The translations under genes were made by a program, and so were the position numbers. From Perkinsus olseni (lineage: Eukaryota; Perkinsozoa; Perkinsida; Perkinsidae), in contig JABANP010000195.1 in NCBI GenBank assembly GCA_013115135.1, positions 1 through 64,000 of the forward strand: DNA of 64,000 bases, written 5' to 3'. Position 1 is the first letter of the stretch, and each line of letters starts with the position of its first letter. Below are positions 48,601 to 61,773 of this stretch, piece by piece. The notes beneath the pieces were generated by a model. It saw nothing but the letters and a program-made list of their open reading frames with translations. It was not told the DNA's origin and ran no database searches.

Positions 48601-51600
48601 CCTCTGTTCCTGCAACGACTTCTCGAACTTCCCCTCCAACGCCGCAATCCTTTCAGCGTGGTACGAGTCCCTACAGACCGAGTTTCACGCGTACATTCGC
48701 TTCGCCCCCCCGACCTGTGGCGCAGCTGGTAGTCCGTTTGGTTGGCGAGCTCCTCCACTTGGCGTCGGAGATCCTTCCGTTGATGTTGCTTCTCGTCCAG
48801 TGCCGTTTTGGTCATCAGCACCTCTTCCGAGTACCTGCAAAATAACTATCGAATAACTATTGACAAACAATGGAACATATCCACTCAGAGACACCTACTC
48901 GCAACAGCACCAACAGGCCACCGTGAAGGTTAAAATCACATTCCACACAAGGCGATCCATCGAATACCAGAAGCCGACCACGCGAGACTCTGCCGTCCAG
49001 ACAGGTAAACGGGAGGTACTCACGGCAATTCCTCGTCTTCTTCAGATCCCTCAGCACCTCCACTCTGCCGAATGGGCAGCAGCCTACTCTTATTCCTGAT
49101 CACGTAAGCCTGAATGTCTATCACGAATGATGTAATGCCCACCGTATCTCAAAGACATATACACAACCGTCCTCCCCACAGGTGAAGAGCATCCTGAGAA
49201 CGCAACCGCAAGTAACTACCAAATCGAGCTTTGTCAGCACAAAGCCCATCCGAATGAACAGACAGAGCAAGGGCAGTCGCGCAAACCCAAGAAGATGCAG
49301 AGCGAGTAGAATACCACTGGACCCCGGGCGAGTCGCGAGGCCTGTCCACGTGCATATCTTGCCTTTCATCGGCGGTTATTGCCATCCTTGTGACCTCACC
49401 AAAGTGACACAGCTGCTCTGAGAATCTGACAGAGCACTCCATGTTGAGCCGAGAACTTCCAGAACAGCCTGCGCGCCCGAGTCGAAGGTAACCGATGCAT
49501 GCTGAGAGGGGGCCGGCGGTATGCCCGCTGGGGAAAAATGAGTTTGCTGCCCACTTCACGAAGGAATGCTCCGGACACCGACGTACATAGCATCGGGCCT
49601 CGACGTAGGAGCCGATGCCACCTCATCCCCAACGACACCAGCATCATTATCGTAGCTCTCTTCCGGGAGGAGACGATAGCATCGGATTGCTCCACCGAGA
49701 ACTGAGAGGCAACTAAAGTACAGCTGCGCACCATCATCCGCCACCTTCACTGTCCTCCGGCGAAGAAGTACTCACGAACAGAGTCTTGGTACCTAGCAAC
49801 CGCACATTGAGTGGAGTCTATCGAGGCTAAGAGCGTGCTACTTTCTCCAAGACATATTTGACCGAAGTGGACAGGGCCAGTCACATCATCGTCGCAGGAC
49901 GGTTTTGCATCGATCGAGCCTTGAAGTTGGGAGGAGTAGACCTCCCGGATGCTGCTGTTGTTGCCGACAGCGTATCTCAGCGTGGCCGAGCGTATGGAGA
50001 CAACAAACAGTCATCGGAAGCTACACTCGGGTAACTGGCAAGCCGTTCTGCAATAAGCCTTTCTTGCTGACTGCAGATGTATCAGTCCACACAGCGGCCG
50101 AGGATACGAAGGAGCTCTTGTTGACCCAATCCGATAGGCGCTGGCCGCTGCCGACCATGTCATATTCGTACCTTAGCGAGATGGCTGTTGAGAAAGACAG
50201 GAAGTAACATAACTTATACGTCAGTTCATAATGTACCTATATTAACATACAATATTTTATTTAGCATACTGGTACTATGGATTTGCCTGACCGCAATCGA
50301 CGGCCAGAATGAAGCGCCCTGCAAACGAGACGAAATCTTACTCATGAGCCGAGTGAAATCGCACTCGGCGTCGTTTCGTGGACCTAGTTTGTAGGGTATA
50401 AGATGAGCGAACGACTGTGGCATGGTCGATGCGCACGCAAATACCCGATCAACGCTAGCGACACTCACACAGCACCATCCATTCCGCCACTGACCAGCCT
50501 CGTATCATCCCAGTTCCAGCAGATGGCTCTAACCTAGGAGAGAATATCCTCATCATCACAACCACGAGTTGCGCACCTTATTATTATGACCCTTCAGCTG
50601 ATAGACGCGCTCGCATGTGAACGTCTTGTAGATCTGAGAGCAAGTGCCTACTGAAAGCACCGGAGATTTCCTCCCAACCTCCACGTTGTTGCCGCTAGCT
50701 GCTGCGAATAGATGGCCGCCATTACTAAAGCGACACTCCCGACAGCTTTTGATTTGCGGGAAGTCCTTGTAAGTCTTCAGCTCATCTTTGAGGACCTGCG
50801 CCGGAAAGCAAAGCAAAAATGGCCGAATGTCGTGAACTACTACCGACCAGTAGTCATTATCAGTTTGACAGCAAAAACTCAAACAATACAAGTTTACGAC
50901 CACTCCAGAAAAATCTTTCTAACTACGACCAGTGCACAGTCGGAGTCCCGAGGGTTCACATCCATCAATCTAAGCCTGTCGACGAAGCCGACTAGAGCTT
51001 GTAGTCCGCCGGGGTGCAGAGCGATGGAGAAGGCCTCTTCCATAAAATACTGCTCCAGCTCGCAACGACGTTCCCAAAAGTTCCATAGTCTCACCTGCAG
51101 AAAGGAACTCATTCCCGGGCGGGCATTCGCTCCCTCACCGTATGGTCAGCTCCACAAGTAGCTACTATCGGCCTCCGAACACAGACGTCCATGGCCAGCA
51201 CTGGTCCTGCGTGGAACGAACCTATATACTGAAGCTCGATCGTAGTTCACGTAGAATTTCGTTACACAGCATCCACTTTGCGGGCTGCTTTTCTGGCAAG
51301 TACTCCTCATCTCCTCTGCTTCCTTTGAGAGGTGCTTCCCTCAGGCCTGATAGCAGAGGATGTCCATCTAATCAGTTGAATTCATTCGTGGCTCACGTTT
51401 GGCGGAGCGAAGCGGGATCGGGATTAGCTGGCCACGGTCTGTGATGGCTGCCAAGCAATCCTCCGAGGGCGACAAGGATATCGATAAAAGCTTCGTGCTA
51501 CGGGCCTAAGGTAACAAATTTTCCTCAGGAAAACGCGCAAGATCATCCAATCCGGACCTTGCTCGTGGTATTTGCTTCTCCGTGGGGCGAGGACAGTCCG

Positions 51601-54418
51601 GCAGCTGGCAAAAAATCGACTCTTGCAAACCAGCGAAGTTCCATTGTTACCCGACAAACTTCCGGGTTGGCTTTCACCTCCGGAAGGGTGCTTTCCCGGT
51701 GGATCCACCGAGAAGATCCTCGAGAGACGATATGGCTGAGAGGAAGCAGGCATCAGAATCGGAGCAAGGGAGGAGCGTCACCTGTTCTGGGTCATCGGAG
51801 TTCTTCCTCAACGTCCTCACTATACCGTCATCACTAACCGTGAGAAAGCCTCCTTTCGACCATGGTACCATAATGCGATACGCACCGTTGGTGGCTGTGG
51901 GGTCGATGATCAGTGATTGCCTGACCGACAACACATACCATGGTATCGACAGTATCTGACCCAGTTTGGGCCCACTCGCGAGCCACTGAAGCACGGCATC
52001 CATAGGAACATCTACCGCTGAGTAGAGACTCGCCGGTCTAGACTCCGTACTTCACGATTCTGTATGGCGAGTCCTAGCTTCAGATTGACGAGGCTAGTTA
52101 TCGGTTACTCCAACGCTAAGAGACTCGTCATAGACTGCGGGGGACCCACAGTCCAAGACGAGGACTGCAATGAGTGATGACGGTCGTCAGAAGGACAATA
52201 TTACGGTCTACCGTGGTCTCCGATTTAAACCGGGAGTCCTCGTATTTCATATCGCAATCCTCAACGGTCCGCACTCTAAGGTAACTTAGACGCGCTGCTT
52301 AGTGCGCTTATTTAAACCGCGCTCGGTGCGGACTGAAGTCCGGCGGACTCTCACAGCCCGATACGAAGACATGGTCAAACAAGTCGTTCATTACACCGCC
52401 CGTAATACGAGTCTACTGGTGTTGATTGGATTTCGCTCAAATCATAGCAAACCGTGCGCCATGACATGACGTGGGTGATGCATGCTGTCAGGGCGGCGCG
52501 CCGCGGCGTGTGAGCAGGTTGAAGCAACGAAAAGATGCGTCTCACAGCTTACTTGAACACTCCGTACTCGTCGAAAAGCAGAAGCTTCCCATCCGAAGTC
52601 CCACAAATGACGTCGCCAGCCTGAAGGTGCTTAGTTGAGGCGCCTCGTGGAGCGAGAGCAGCCCCACCTCAGTCCAAAGATGACTGGTGACTTCGAATCC
52701 GGATGGAGCATCAGATGGAAAGTCCGGTTCGCCCATCGAGTAATGATGTTCTTCGGGCAAACACTTGAGCTGCTCTTGCACAGGTATCTGTGGAGACACC
52801 GTGACGCGAGTACCACTGGCCCAGAGGCTCTGGGCCCTTTCTGCCAACTGTGCGCAGCGTCTGTGATCGCGCGTTAGCCCCGACCAATAGAGAATACACG
52901 AATTTCGTGGCACGAACGAAGCAACACGGGTCCGCGCGAACTCCATTTTTCGTGCTGAGAGTTCAACACAACGTCGAGCCGCTAGATTCACTCGAATGAC
53001 ACAGGAGCGAGATGTGGGACCACAGAAGCCCGACTCTCACCGCCGCAGTGATCTCTCCAGCAGGGGATACGTGATGAACGGCGACGAAATTGACTCCGGT
53101 GGTGCATAGTTTTGTCCCATCCGAGACAGAAAACGAGACACAAGAGGGCTGAAAGTAACATGCATCATTACGGTGGGAATGATGGGAATCCGAACTCACC
53201 ACAGCCCTCAGGTCTGACGGATAACCGTCCAAGAGCCTAACAGTAGCCGTCATTCGCCCTTGGTCCCAGTCCTGCAGATACGATGTGTACCGCAGGGCGA
53301 CAACACTGCTCACCCAGCAGCTCAATCTGTAGTCCGGCCTGGATCCACACTCCGCCATTGGTTGATGATGTCCTTCGGCTGGGCTAAGCTGCGAAGTATC
53401 CGGGTGGACTTTTGACAGAGCTACCAGATACCTACAGACCCGAGAACGTATGAAATCCAAGACAGAACAGCACTGCCCTTCTTCAGTGAACGCCTTCAAT
53501 CAATCATGACATACAGAGCAAATTGCTCCAATCGATCAATCATAGGCGCTCGCTTACACTCACAAATACACCCTCAAGTCATCGAGGAGCCGGTGGATTT
53601 ATTGCATATTACTACGGGTTGCATCCTTACTTGCTCTCCCCTCCAGAGAATGCCATGCAGTCCACATCCTTCACTCCACATTCAGTTCTCAGGGTTTTCA
53701 CTCTCTTAGACGAGGCCAGATCGAACACGCTGACGATGGCCTGCTCAGAGTGGCGCTCACCCACAGCCAAGTACCTGCGGGTATACCTCCCGTAGCATAT
53801 CAATTGGAAATGGCGATGAAGTGCCGAACTGACGGAAGGAGCAGCACGCAAGATATCTAGCCACCGACTACAGAGTCGCCTCGCCGCAATGAGGATGAGC
53901 ATAATGAGCTACTCGGGTCGAGTAGCTGTCGAGGAACTCGACTCACTTCCGCTCAGCTGAGGTTGCAGTGCAGCAGATCCCTAGGGCTCCCTTCGTAGCT
54001 GGCATGAACGTTTGCGTCCGCTGGTCTACGTGAAGTTGGGTCTGATAAAATCACTTGTAACCCCGGAGGGAGCGAGACCGGAAGTTGCGGGCCCATGGAC
54101 TTACGATGTTATTTCCAGCAGCGTAGGCTACATGTTGATCGTCAACGAAGTGTACCTGCGAAAACTCCAATTTTATACGCCCTTCCCGTCATACTTTCGC
54201 CAGTCCTTGAGGCGCTACTTCTCGAGAGAGGATGAAGATTGCATGTAACTCAGCCACGCATCGCTCTGATGTAAATGATACGAATAACACTGACTGAATA
54301 CTCGATAGGGATACGGGCTACTGTCTGCCTTGGATACGCCCGATACACACGTGGCCTGAACTTCCCTACCCCATTCTTCACGTCCGACCGGATGCCGAAG
54401 GCATACCGAGGATGCAGG
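45636..54418 (-). CDS. CFAP57: CFAP57 (WDR65), cilia- and flagella-associated protein
   Basis: CFAP57 is an axonemal WD40/coiled-coil protein linked to inner-arm dynein assembly. The whole family architecture can be followed through many small exons. N-terminal WD repeats include HPRYAFGIRSDVKNG, VHFVDDQHVAYAAGNNI, an exon with RYLAVGERHSEQAIVSVFDL, IALHPGGLQALVGFVDRLRL (50.9-51.1 kb) and CRECRFSNGGHLFAAA (50.7 kb). The last repeats are GGAIRCYRLLPEE and FTCGEDGCVYVFEIR (49.15-49.7 kb). The coiled-coil half starts at LMTKTALDEKQHQRKDLRR (48.8 kb). It ends with FKTDLYHTTQHI, RIMG/MQENIALLSEIGELRKEL and EIEQNRRTIAELREKI, stopping at TGA 45638-45636. An insertion of about 22 mostly acidic residues lies near 46.5 kb. 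One intron (after ITADER) appears to use a GC donor. The initiator exon is not placed. Confidence 0.88.
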
Positions 54419-55049
54419 CTGACTTCTAGGCTCTGATCGACTTGCTTAGTATTGGTAACCTGACCGCCACAAAGACAGTGGGCCGGCGATTCAAGAAACT
54501 GCCCAGTCAACCAGGCTGTGAGGGACACTCGGTGCCGGAGTTCGGCAGCCGAACTGAGTAGTCTTTTCCTTGGCAAAATGAGCTCCTCGCAGCATTCTGA
54601 GTGGTGTTCGCTCTCCCAGCGTCGTCCAGTACCAAAGTGCACAAGTACTTCATGCACTCTTTCTCATTCGGTACGTAAGTTCGAGCTAGAAAGTGGAGTG
54701 GGAATTGAAGGCTGGCCACTCGCTATTCCCTTCCGGAACGTCCACCACCCAATCATACCTCGGTTCTATCGACTGCTCCAGCGTTCTTACTCGTGGCCAT
54801 TCAGAGGTGCTAACAAACAACTGGAAGGCTTTCTCTCCTTCGACCTCTGCTCCTCGCGATGCAAGTCCTCGCGACGAGGTACCGTGCCCTCCGTGCCGTC
54901 AAGATCAGCGCTCGCTCTCCGTGACCCCAGAGCCTCTAACCCCGTTTTAATTTACAAGTAGCACAGCTCACAGAAGCAAGCGGCTAAAGCCATGAGATGT
55001 TCTGCTAAACCTGTCGATCACAATTTTCCTGACTCGCCGCCCAAGACAG

Positions 55050-57957
55050 CTACGTAGGTATAGCATACGGATGCCCTTCAGTGTTGAGAACGTACACGCT
55101 GTGATGCAAGAGGATACCGTCCTGCACGCCTGGACTCTCACCAATGGAGTCCGGGGAGAAGAGGAGGTAGAGGTACTTCAAGGTTTCTAAAATTGGATCG
55201 GATGCTCAATTCCGAGGGTACCGTGACAGTGCTCGATGGACCTAGTCGCAGGGCGCATGCGCCGACATTTCTCGGTCAAACAAGACGCAGTAAGATATCC
55301 TCAATCGGACCGAAGCAGTCCCCGGGAATCGCGAGGAGCAAAGTGGTCCCCATGGAATGATACCAGAAAAGAAGTAGGTCGGTTGCCATCCTGTACAACT
55401 GCCGGACTTTCTGACGTTGCCCAGAGAAGAATAACCATAAGGTGTGCGTGCATGACGCTCGAGTGCTCGAGCCATACGCCAGCCAGCTTCTCTGTAGTAC
55501 CTCAGTCATCAAATGAGACGTGAAAAGCGAGTGAAAAATTCTCTGAACGTGAAAATCACAGCCCATTGATTCAATGCCATGCGACCACTTAGACCAGACG
55601 TCGCTTTTCGAGCGTCCATACGAACGAACCTTGCGGAACCACTAAAGCTATGGCCCACCGGTTCCATTGGGAACCCCATGAGCTCACCAATCTCCGGTGG
55701 CTCTCCACATGTACCACAGAGCCTCAATAGCCTCTGGTCTGAGGAGATTGTGCATGGCGCCAACGTCGATACCGCCTCAACTCACATCCCTATACATGCT
55801 GAGGTGAGGTTTTTCGCCCAGTCAAGCTCTTGAGCGATACTGAGGGTTCCGCCAGTTGACACTAGCAGATCCTCGAAAGCCGTTGATGTGCGCCAACGCT
55901 CCCTCCTTGACGGCGTATACGAATCCGATCTGAGTCGAGGCACGATGGGTTCGTGGAAGCCCAGTCTAGTGAAGCCTTCGAGTGGACGGCCCAGCAGTGC
56001 CCTGCCGCCCTATTGCCACCCACGCACTCTCTCATAAATGAAGCTTGCAATGATCCCCCTACTGGACTCAGGAGAAGTGAGCTCACCCGTACTCGTTATA
56101 GTCTTTCCGAACGATGTAGTCCAGCGCCAGAGTCCCTGGTAGAAAACAGGTGAGGTGGTCCATTTTCGGAACCGACCGGTAGAGTTCGAAACTGACATCG
56201 GAAAAAATGTCCCGCTAGGCCCAAAGAAGCTTGAGAGCAGAGACGCGCAGCGACCGTGGGCAACTTCTGGGAGCTAGCACATCGTTCAGGGCGGAGACCC
56301 AAGTCATATCATCCTCACTACTCAGCGATGCGGTCTTGTCCCACACCGTCCACTTCAGCATGTGAATTGACGTTATGATAGATCTTATACATGCTGTTCT
56401 GCCAGCTCCTCAGCAACGAGGAATCGCTCTTGCCTCCCAGGATCCACTCCTTTAACAAGTACCTGACCATGGAGGGCTCCATGGTCTACCTGGCCCACTG
56501 CTCGAGCTGATAACTCGAGGGACGGCCATGGCCTACTCATAGTAGGGAGTCGCCTCGTGCTCCGAGACCTAGTTTATTTCCGGGGATATCTTTGAAGTCA
56601 TCCATCCCCTGTGGAACTAGCGGCAGTAGGACCGGGAGAAGTCCGCCGGCATCAACATTGTAGTGTGTTCGCAATAGCACACGAACCTGGCACCAGAAAG
56701 CCGCGATTGGCAACTCGCGAACAGAGAAGCAGCAAGCCAGTACTATTCATCTGCAACCCATCGACCCGAAATCAGTCCATCGTTTGCACAACTCGAACTC
56801 TCAAGCGGATGAGGTGTATGCAAACTAGGCGAGATAACATCCCGACTCTCAATCTTGCGAGGCCTGTGACACAGTGGTTTGAGCTTTCGGCGCCGCTCGA
56901 TCAAAGTGCAGGCCCGCAACCACAGCAACGTGCATTCTTGACGCCATAGCGCTCCACTTCGAAGCGCGATAACTCCGACACTCGCCAATGAGTTCGTTCG
57001 TATATTATCCATACGTTGGCGGCTGCCTCGGCGAAAACAGGGTTGCCGGTGACCAGTGTGGCCGCTCTGAGATCGAGGCCGACGTTCGCCTCCGATAAAC
57101 TAACGTATCCCGCAAGCAGAGCGCCTCCCCCTGTCAACAGAGCAAAACATGAGCCTTCGGACACAGCATTCTCGCACACACCTGTCGCAAGGTTGATGTC
57201 CGAATACGGTAAATGTGGAGTCTTTCTCTCCCGGTTATTGGCGTGAGGGTAGAACGCCTTCACCAACCTCAGCCCGATATCCTCAGCCATCTCGGCCAGC
57301 ATGGCTCTCTGGCGAGAATCAGGAACCGCCAGGGTCCATCCGCCTAAGTACCTGAATGGAGGTGAGACGCTTCCTAGCAATGCCCCATACGATGCTGCCA
57401 CGATGATTGAAAATATGGTCGGACTCGCCCAGATTGGAATGTATTAACCGAGGAACACCCCTGACAGACTCTCGTGAAGCCTCCTGGGGGAGGAAAGGCC
57501 CGAAGCGTTAACTTTCGGCCACCCTTCAGGCTGCTTGCTACCACTCCTTTCCCATCTCACCCGCCTAGTATCCGAATCGTAGACTCGAAGGTATTAACAG
57601 AAAGATTCTTGCTATGAGCCTCTCTGTAATGCTGATGGAGCCAGTCGACAGCCCGATCAAACTCGGCTCGCATGCCCATCAAAGCGAGCGTGTCGAGAGC
57701 GTCGACCATGGTCAAACTCAAGCCGCCCCAATTGTCGACACCTGCCGAGCGGAAAAAAGCAGGCAAGAAAGCAGCTATGAAGAATGCCACCTTCCCCAGA
57801 CAGAGTATTAGTCTCATCAGCGCCAAACGCGACGGCTTCATACCGTCCATAGGCGTGCTGCATCATTCCTTCTATCGCCTGTTGCCGACGATAGGAGTTC
57901 TCGAGGAGCCACTAAAACACCAATAAGACCAATAACAGCTCTACTAATGAATGTCAT
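55050..57957 (-). CDS. ER class I alpha-1,2-mannosidase (GH47, MAN1B1-like) with a one-base frame slip
   Basis: GH47 enzymes trim mannose from N-glycans in the ER. Exons show the family order: HAYGRYEAVAFGADE, DNWGGLSLTMVDALDTLALMG, FESTIRILGG (catalytic Glu), AEDIGLRLVKAFYP, LPYSDINLATG, SLSEANVGLDLRAATLVTGNP, GLGARGDS/YYEYLLKEWILGG, DHLTCFLPGTLALD, HNLLRPEAIEALWYMWRATGD, EAGWRMARALERHARTPYGY, and TLKYLYLLFSPDS then VLNTEGHPYAIPT before TAG (55052-55050). Between GARGDS and YYEY (CCC at 56547-56545) one extra base throws the frame into a stop. The ATG at 57957 opens a hydrophobic leader in another frame; a 25-nt GT-AG segment would join it to the GH47 body. A few exon ends around 55.8-56.0 kb are unresolved. 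Confidence 0.8.
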
Positions 57958-59460
57958 GTTGAACCGGTAGGCGCCCGGATACAGTTTTAAAGGGTTCCGG
58001 GCCTAGTCACCTGACAGTACGACCTAGCTCTAACCCCCTCTAAGCCGAGACCGGGCCGTCGAGAATGGAACGAAGCAACATTTCGAGCCCAACACAATAG
58101 AATCTCCCTGAATCCGAGGCGTAAAACTGAGCACTCCCACCAGCATTCGGGGAGCGGAGCGCTGTGAGCGCTCAGGTTAGCCCGGGTCGCAAATCGCCAC
58201 CTGCCCAGTCAGCCGATCGATGTTGGCTCACCTCTCGGAAGTCCAGACACTCGGATGCCAAGAACGGGCATCTCTTGAGATGGACAATATCGCCATAGGC
58301 CCGCTGCGTTGTTCTGGACGCCCAAATAGAAAACTTCTTACTGTGCTGAACGGATGGAGATAAAGGAAGACATACCTGAACGATAGAAAACTAACTGTCG
58401 GAGCGAGGCCGAGGGAATACTTTATAAATGAGCGGGAGCGTTATTCCTAAAAGTTCGCCGCATCACGAGAAGGGGTTACCAACCGGTCTGAACCGTTCGC
58501 CGCGGACTCACATCAACGGGGCCACTGTCCCATAATGAACCTGGTTCTGCAAGTGGGTCGAAGGCTGCTGCCACCCACGCCGAAACAACAACGGCAAGCA
58601 GATGAAATAGCATTGGTTGAGACAAAAAATCTGCTCAGGACATCGGGTTGAGAGCTGGTCTAGAGATGCCCGAATTAGGGGACTGAACTCAACAGCATTC
58701 GAGCGACAGAGCACCAAGAACCTGATAACGATTGATGATTGTGAAACATTGTCTACTTCCAAAAAAGACCTAGGTTTGAATATTATTAAAAGAACCCACT
58801 GCTCGAGAGCAGGCTAGTGAGGGACCACCCGGGGACAACAGTAACGACATCCTTGAAGGAACAAGGGAGTATTCACTGGTATTCCCAACGAGCCGGTGGC
58901 ACAGACATCATGATGATACTACAGGGTGCCGACTTAAAAAGGGCAGACCCCTCATGAATTGTTCGTGCGAACGAGTTGAGAGTTGTATTCATGAGGGGTC
59001 TGCCCTTTTTAAGTCGGCACCCTGTATTATAGTGGTTACAGCAGTAGCAGCAGCAGCAGCAATAGGAGGCAAATTACTACTAGGCCAGCAGTACAGAGGA
59101 ACGTCACGATCATACAGAGCAAATTAATGATGGTAGTCGCTGACGGAAGAACCGAAACGGCGGCCACCAATTTACGGGAGATGAGATTTCGAGGGTTGTT
59201 GTGGTAGTTCATGTCAGACTGTCGAGAATGGGCAGAATGATATTTGAAATGATGAAGGTACTACTACAATCATATTAGGCAACTTAATACGAGCAGTCGA
59301 CGGCGGTACGATGAATCTATCTAGCGGCAATAAGATGGACTTCATAGTAGTGGGGACAATAGTCCGCCACTGTGAATGAAGAAGAGAGAAATTACTATCA
59401 AAACCACACGAGCATTCGCCACAGGCTGATGCTTCTGAATTCATCATCACTGAACGACCA
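57958..59460. other. Intergenic, with a hairpin
   Basis: No supported gene. The 58508-58762 minus frame is unassigned. A perfect hairpin lies at 58920-59026 (listed separately), followed by a short CAG/GCA-rich patch. Confidence 0.5.
58920..59026. repeat. Perfect 40-bp inverted repeat (hairpin)
   Basis: Arms 58920-58959 and 58987-59026 are exact reverse complements over 40 bases, beginning TACAGGGTGCCGACTT and including AAAAAGGGCAGACCCC. The 27-nt loop contains a smaller near-palindrome GTTCGTGCGAAC. No coding frame or target-site duplication is evident. It could be a MITE-like element or a small hairpin RNA source. Confidence 0.95.
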
Positions 59461-61305
59461 CTACTGGGTGAGGTAGTCATCCAGAGGGCCCACATTGAAC
59501 TGGAGGTCAGAGTCATCGTCACCATAACCACGGTCGAAGGTATTCTCGGCGAGCTTCACGACCTTACCATCAACCTCGACCGTTCCCGCGATGATAGCGT
59601 CCTTCGCTGAACGGGCCACAGCAGAGCTCTCGAACGTGACCTTGCACTGGTTGTTATCATCAATCAGGCACGAGATCACCGGTCCGAACCGAGATGACAG
59701 CAGCTCCACCATCTGCCCACGGTAACGTCGTGAAGGGATGCCGACGATGATGACCTCGCTGGCAATCTTGTCTGTAGACGAGCTCAGACCCGGAGGAGTA
59801 GCCATGCGGAGATTGTCGCCCCTCCTTGAATGCCTTCGAGGCGTCGCCATAGTTAAACATGCCTTCCTGCTGCTCACACCCGACAGGATACGACTGTCCC
59901 TCCTCCCAGTAGTCGAGAGACCGCCCACACGACTGGCGAGAGATCCTCCCACAGGGGCCGGCACCGACTGCATCTTAGCCCAGTTGGCACTGCACACCTT
60001 ACGAGACTTCGAGCTCGGCAGACGGAAGCCTTCGTAGACTGAGGTGAATCTGACTGCCACCTCATGGTTAATCAAGTCGACGAAAGCGTATCCCAAATTG
60101 CAGTTGTTGGTAGCGTCCTTGGGAGTATAAACGTAGCGAATGTGAGAGTCGCTCGAGAAACCCGAGGCAGTGAACTGTTCCAACAGCATCACTTCATCGT
60201 ACTTGTTGGGAATGTTCCTGAGGATGACGGTACACCAGTCCTTCGGGTCTACTAGGTGTTGCGGTAACGTGTTGAAGGGGGTTGCAGCATGTGCGGTAGT
60301 AGTGGGAGCAGGATGCGATGACGACGGTACCCCACTCGGCGAACTGGACGGCACAGAGAGGCTGTTGTTGGAATTAGACGAAGAGCCCGAGAAGCTCTTA
60401 GGCCTTCTGAGGGTGGGCTCGAGAGAAGCCACTTGCGGAGATCCCTCCGGTGTAGGGGGCTCGGCAGTAGTAGCAGTGAGCGGTGCCAAAGCTGAAGCCG
60501 TATCGTAATTGAAGCCAGCACCGAAGAAGTAGGGAGAAGGGTCCTTAGCAGAACCAGCAGTCGTAGTAGTAGCTGTCGAGGATTGATGCTCCAGGGTGAC
60601 GGCGCCTGCGGCCAGCTCCTTACAGTAGTCCTCCCAGATGACGGCGAACCTCTCCAGCATGCGAGTGAGGGCTCGAGTTGCACGCTCCTGACTGGCCGTC
60701 GCCACCGCATCGCCAGCGGTCGTTTTGGCGGCAGTGAGAGCAGCATTAGAAAGTATCTCGAGGCTGGACCGACTAGGCAGTGGAGCGCCGGCTTCCTCGA
60801 TACCGATGTCGACTAGGGCCTCGATGAGGTTGAGGGGCATGGGCATGGACAGGAATGACGGGGAATACAGAGAAGGGGTCGATGCCTGAGAAAAAACTTT
60901 GCACGCGAAATCAAGAACGGCAGGAATGGGTCTCACCATATACGCATCATCCATTTTGCTGTAGCTGATGAGATCTCCAACATCAGCACCCTCAGACTCC
61001 GTTACAGTGGAGGTGCTCAGGAAGGCCGGGGCGCCAATGGGGTCAGCCTCCAGAGAGAAGCCAGCTGAGATGCGAAGGGCGATGAGTGCTCATCGGACGC
61101 AATAGATATCACCGAAGAGCCCATCCGGGCTAGGCGGGGTGATCGGGCGCTTTGGCTCAGCGCAAGCATCTCCCTCTTCGTCCCCGACAGGGGGTGGTGG
61201 AGTGATGGGGGGTTTGAAAATGAAAGCGTCGTTATCCGGCAGCGGCCTCTCAGCGACAACATCCGCCTCGTCAGCAGAGATCCTAAGGCTGTCAAATTGA
61301 ACCAT
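59461..61305 (-). CDS. Mei2-like RNA-binding protein (two exons, 598 aa)
   Basis: Exons 61305-61113 and 61064-59461 are joined across a 48-bp GT-AG intron (61112-61065) that removes an in-frame TGA; total 1797 nt ending in TAG. The start is the ATG of MVQFDSLRISADE. Residues about 25-65 are Pro/acidic-rich. About 290-330 are Ser/Pro/Thr-rich linker. About 340-430 are the C-terminal Mei2-type RRM (RRM_2): CTVILRNIPNKYDEVMLLEQ, HIRYVYTPKD, GYAFVDLINHEVAVRF. A further RRM-like fold may lie at about 500-570 (SEVIIVGIPSRRYRGQMVEL...CKVTFES). Mei2 proteins bind RNA and regulate development or meiosis. The role here is inferred by family only. Confidence 0.88.
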
Positions 61306-61773
61306 GTAGAGTATGAGCGGTGGTAAAAACAATCAAAAACGAGACATCGGGCCCGTGCGACATGTGCACGCGTGCGCAAAGATGCGCCAATGAACATGCG
61401 AAGATTCTCACCGCACTCCACCGAATTCCTCCTAGCAACTCTCGGAAGCCTCATCATCCGAAGATTGAAGGCCTAGTCCCTATAAAGTCAATATCAGCCG
61501 AGAGCACTACTAGAACGAGCCTTATGAACGCCGTCATATCCCGGTGGGTGGAGAAAGGCTTTCATTGTCACCCACTTGGGGCTGTTCATACCGATGTCGG
61601 GACCAGGAACTGAACCCGGGTGAGTCCACAGGAACGGACAGAAGTACCACTTCTTCAAATCAAGACCCTGGTAGTATCGCCCCCTCATTGAATGACATGC
61701 TCAAGCCAAGGCCATTAACACAGGTGTATAATATTACATCACTAGACAGTCAAAATGGAAGTCAGAAATGCTA
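61306..61773. other. Spacer between two minus-strand genes
   Basis: The upstream region of the Mei2-like gene and the 3' flank of the diacylglycerol kinase. On the minus strand, CCCGGGTTCAGTTCCTGG (61601-61618) is another degenerate T-arm/B-box-like sequence. No promoter motif is recognised. Confidence 0.4.

Noticed and set aside
61017..61457. 146-aa minus-strand ORF
   Set aside because: It overlaps exon 1 of the Mei2-like gene in another frame and lacks any family signal.
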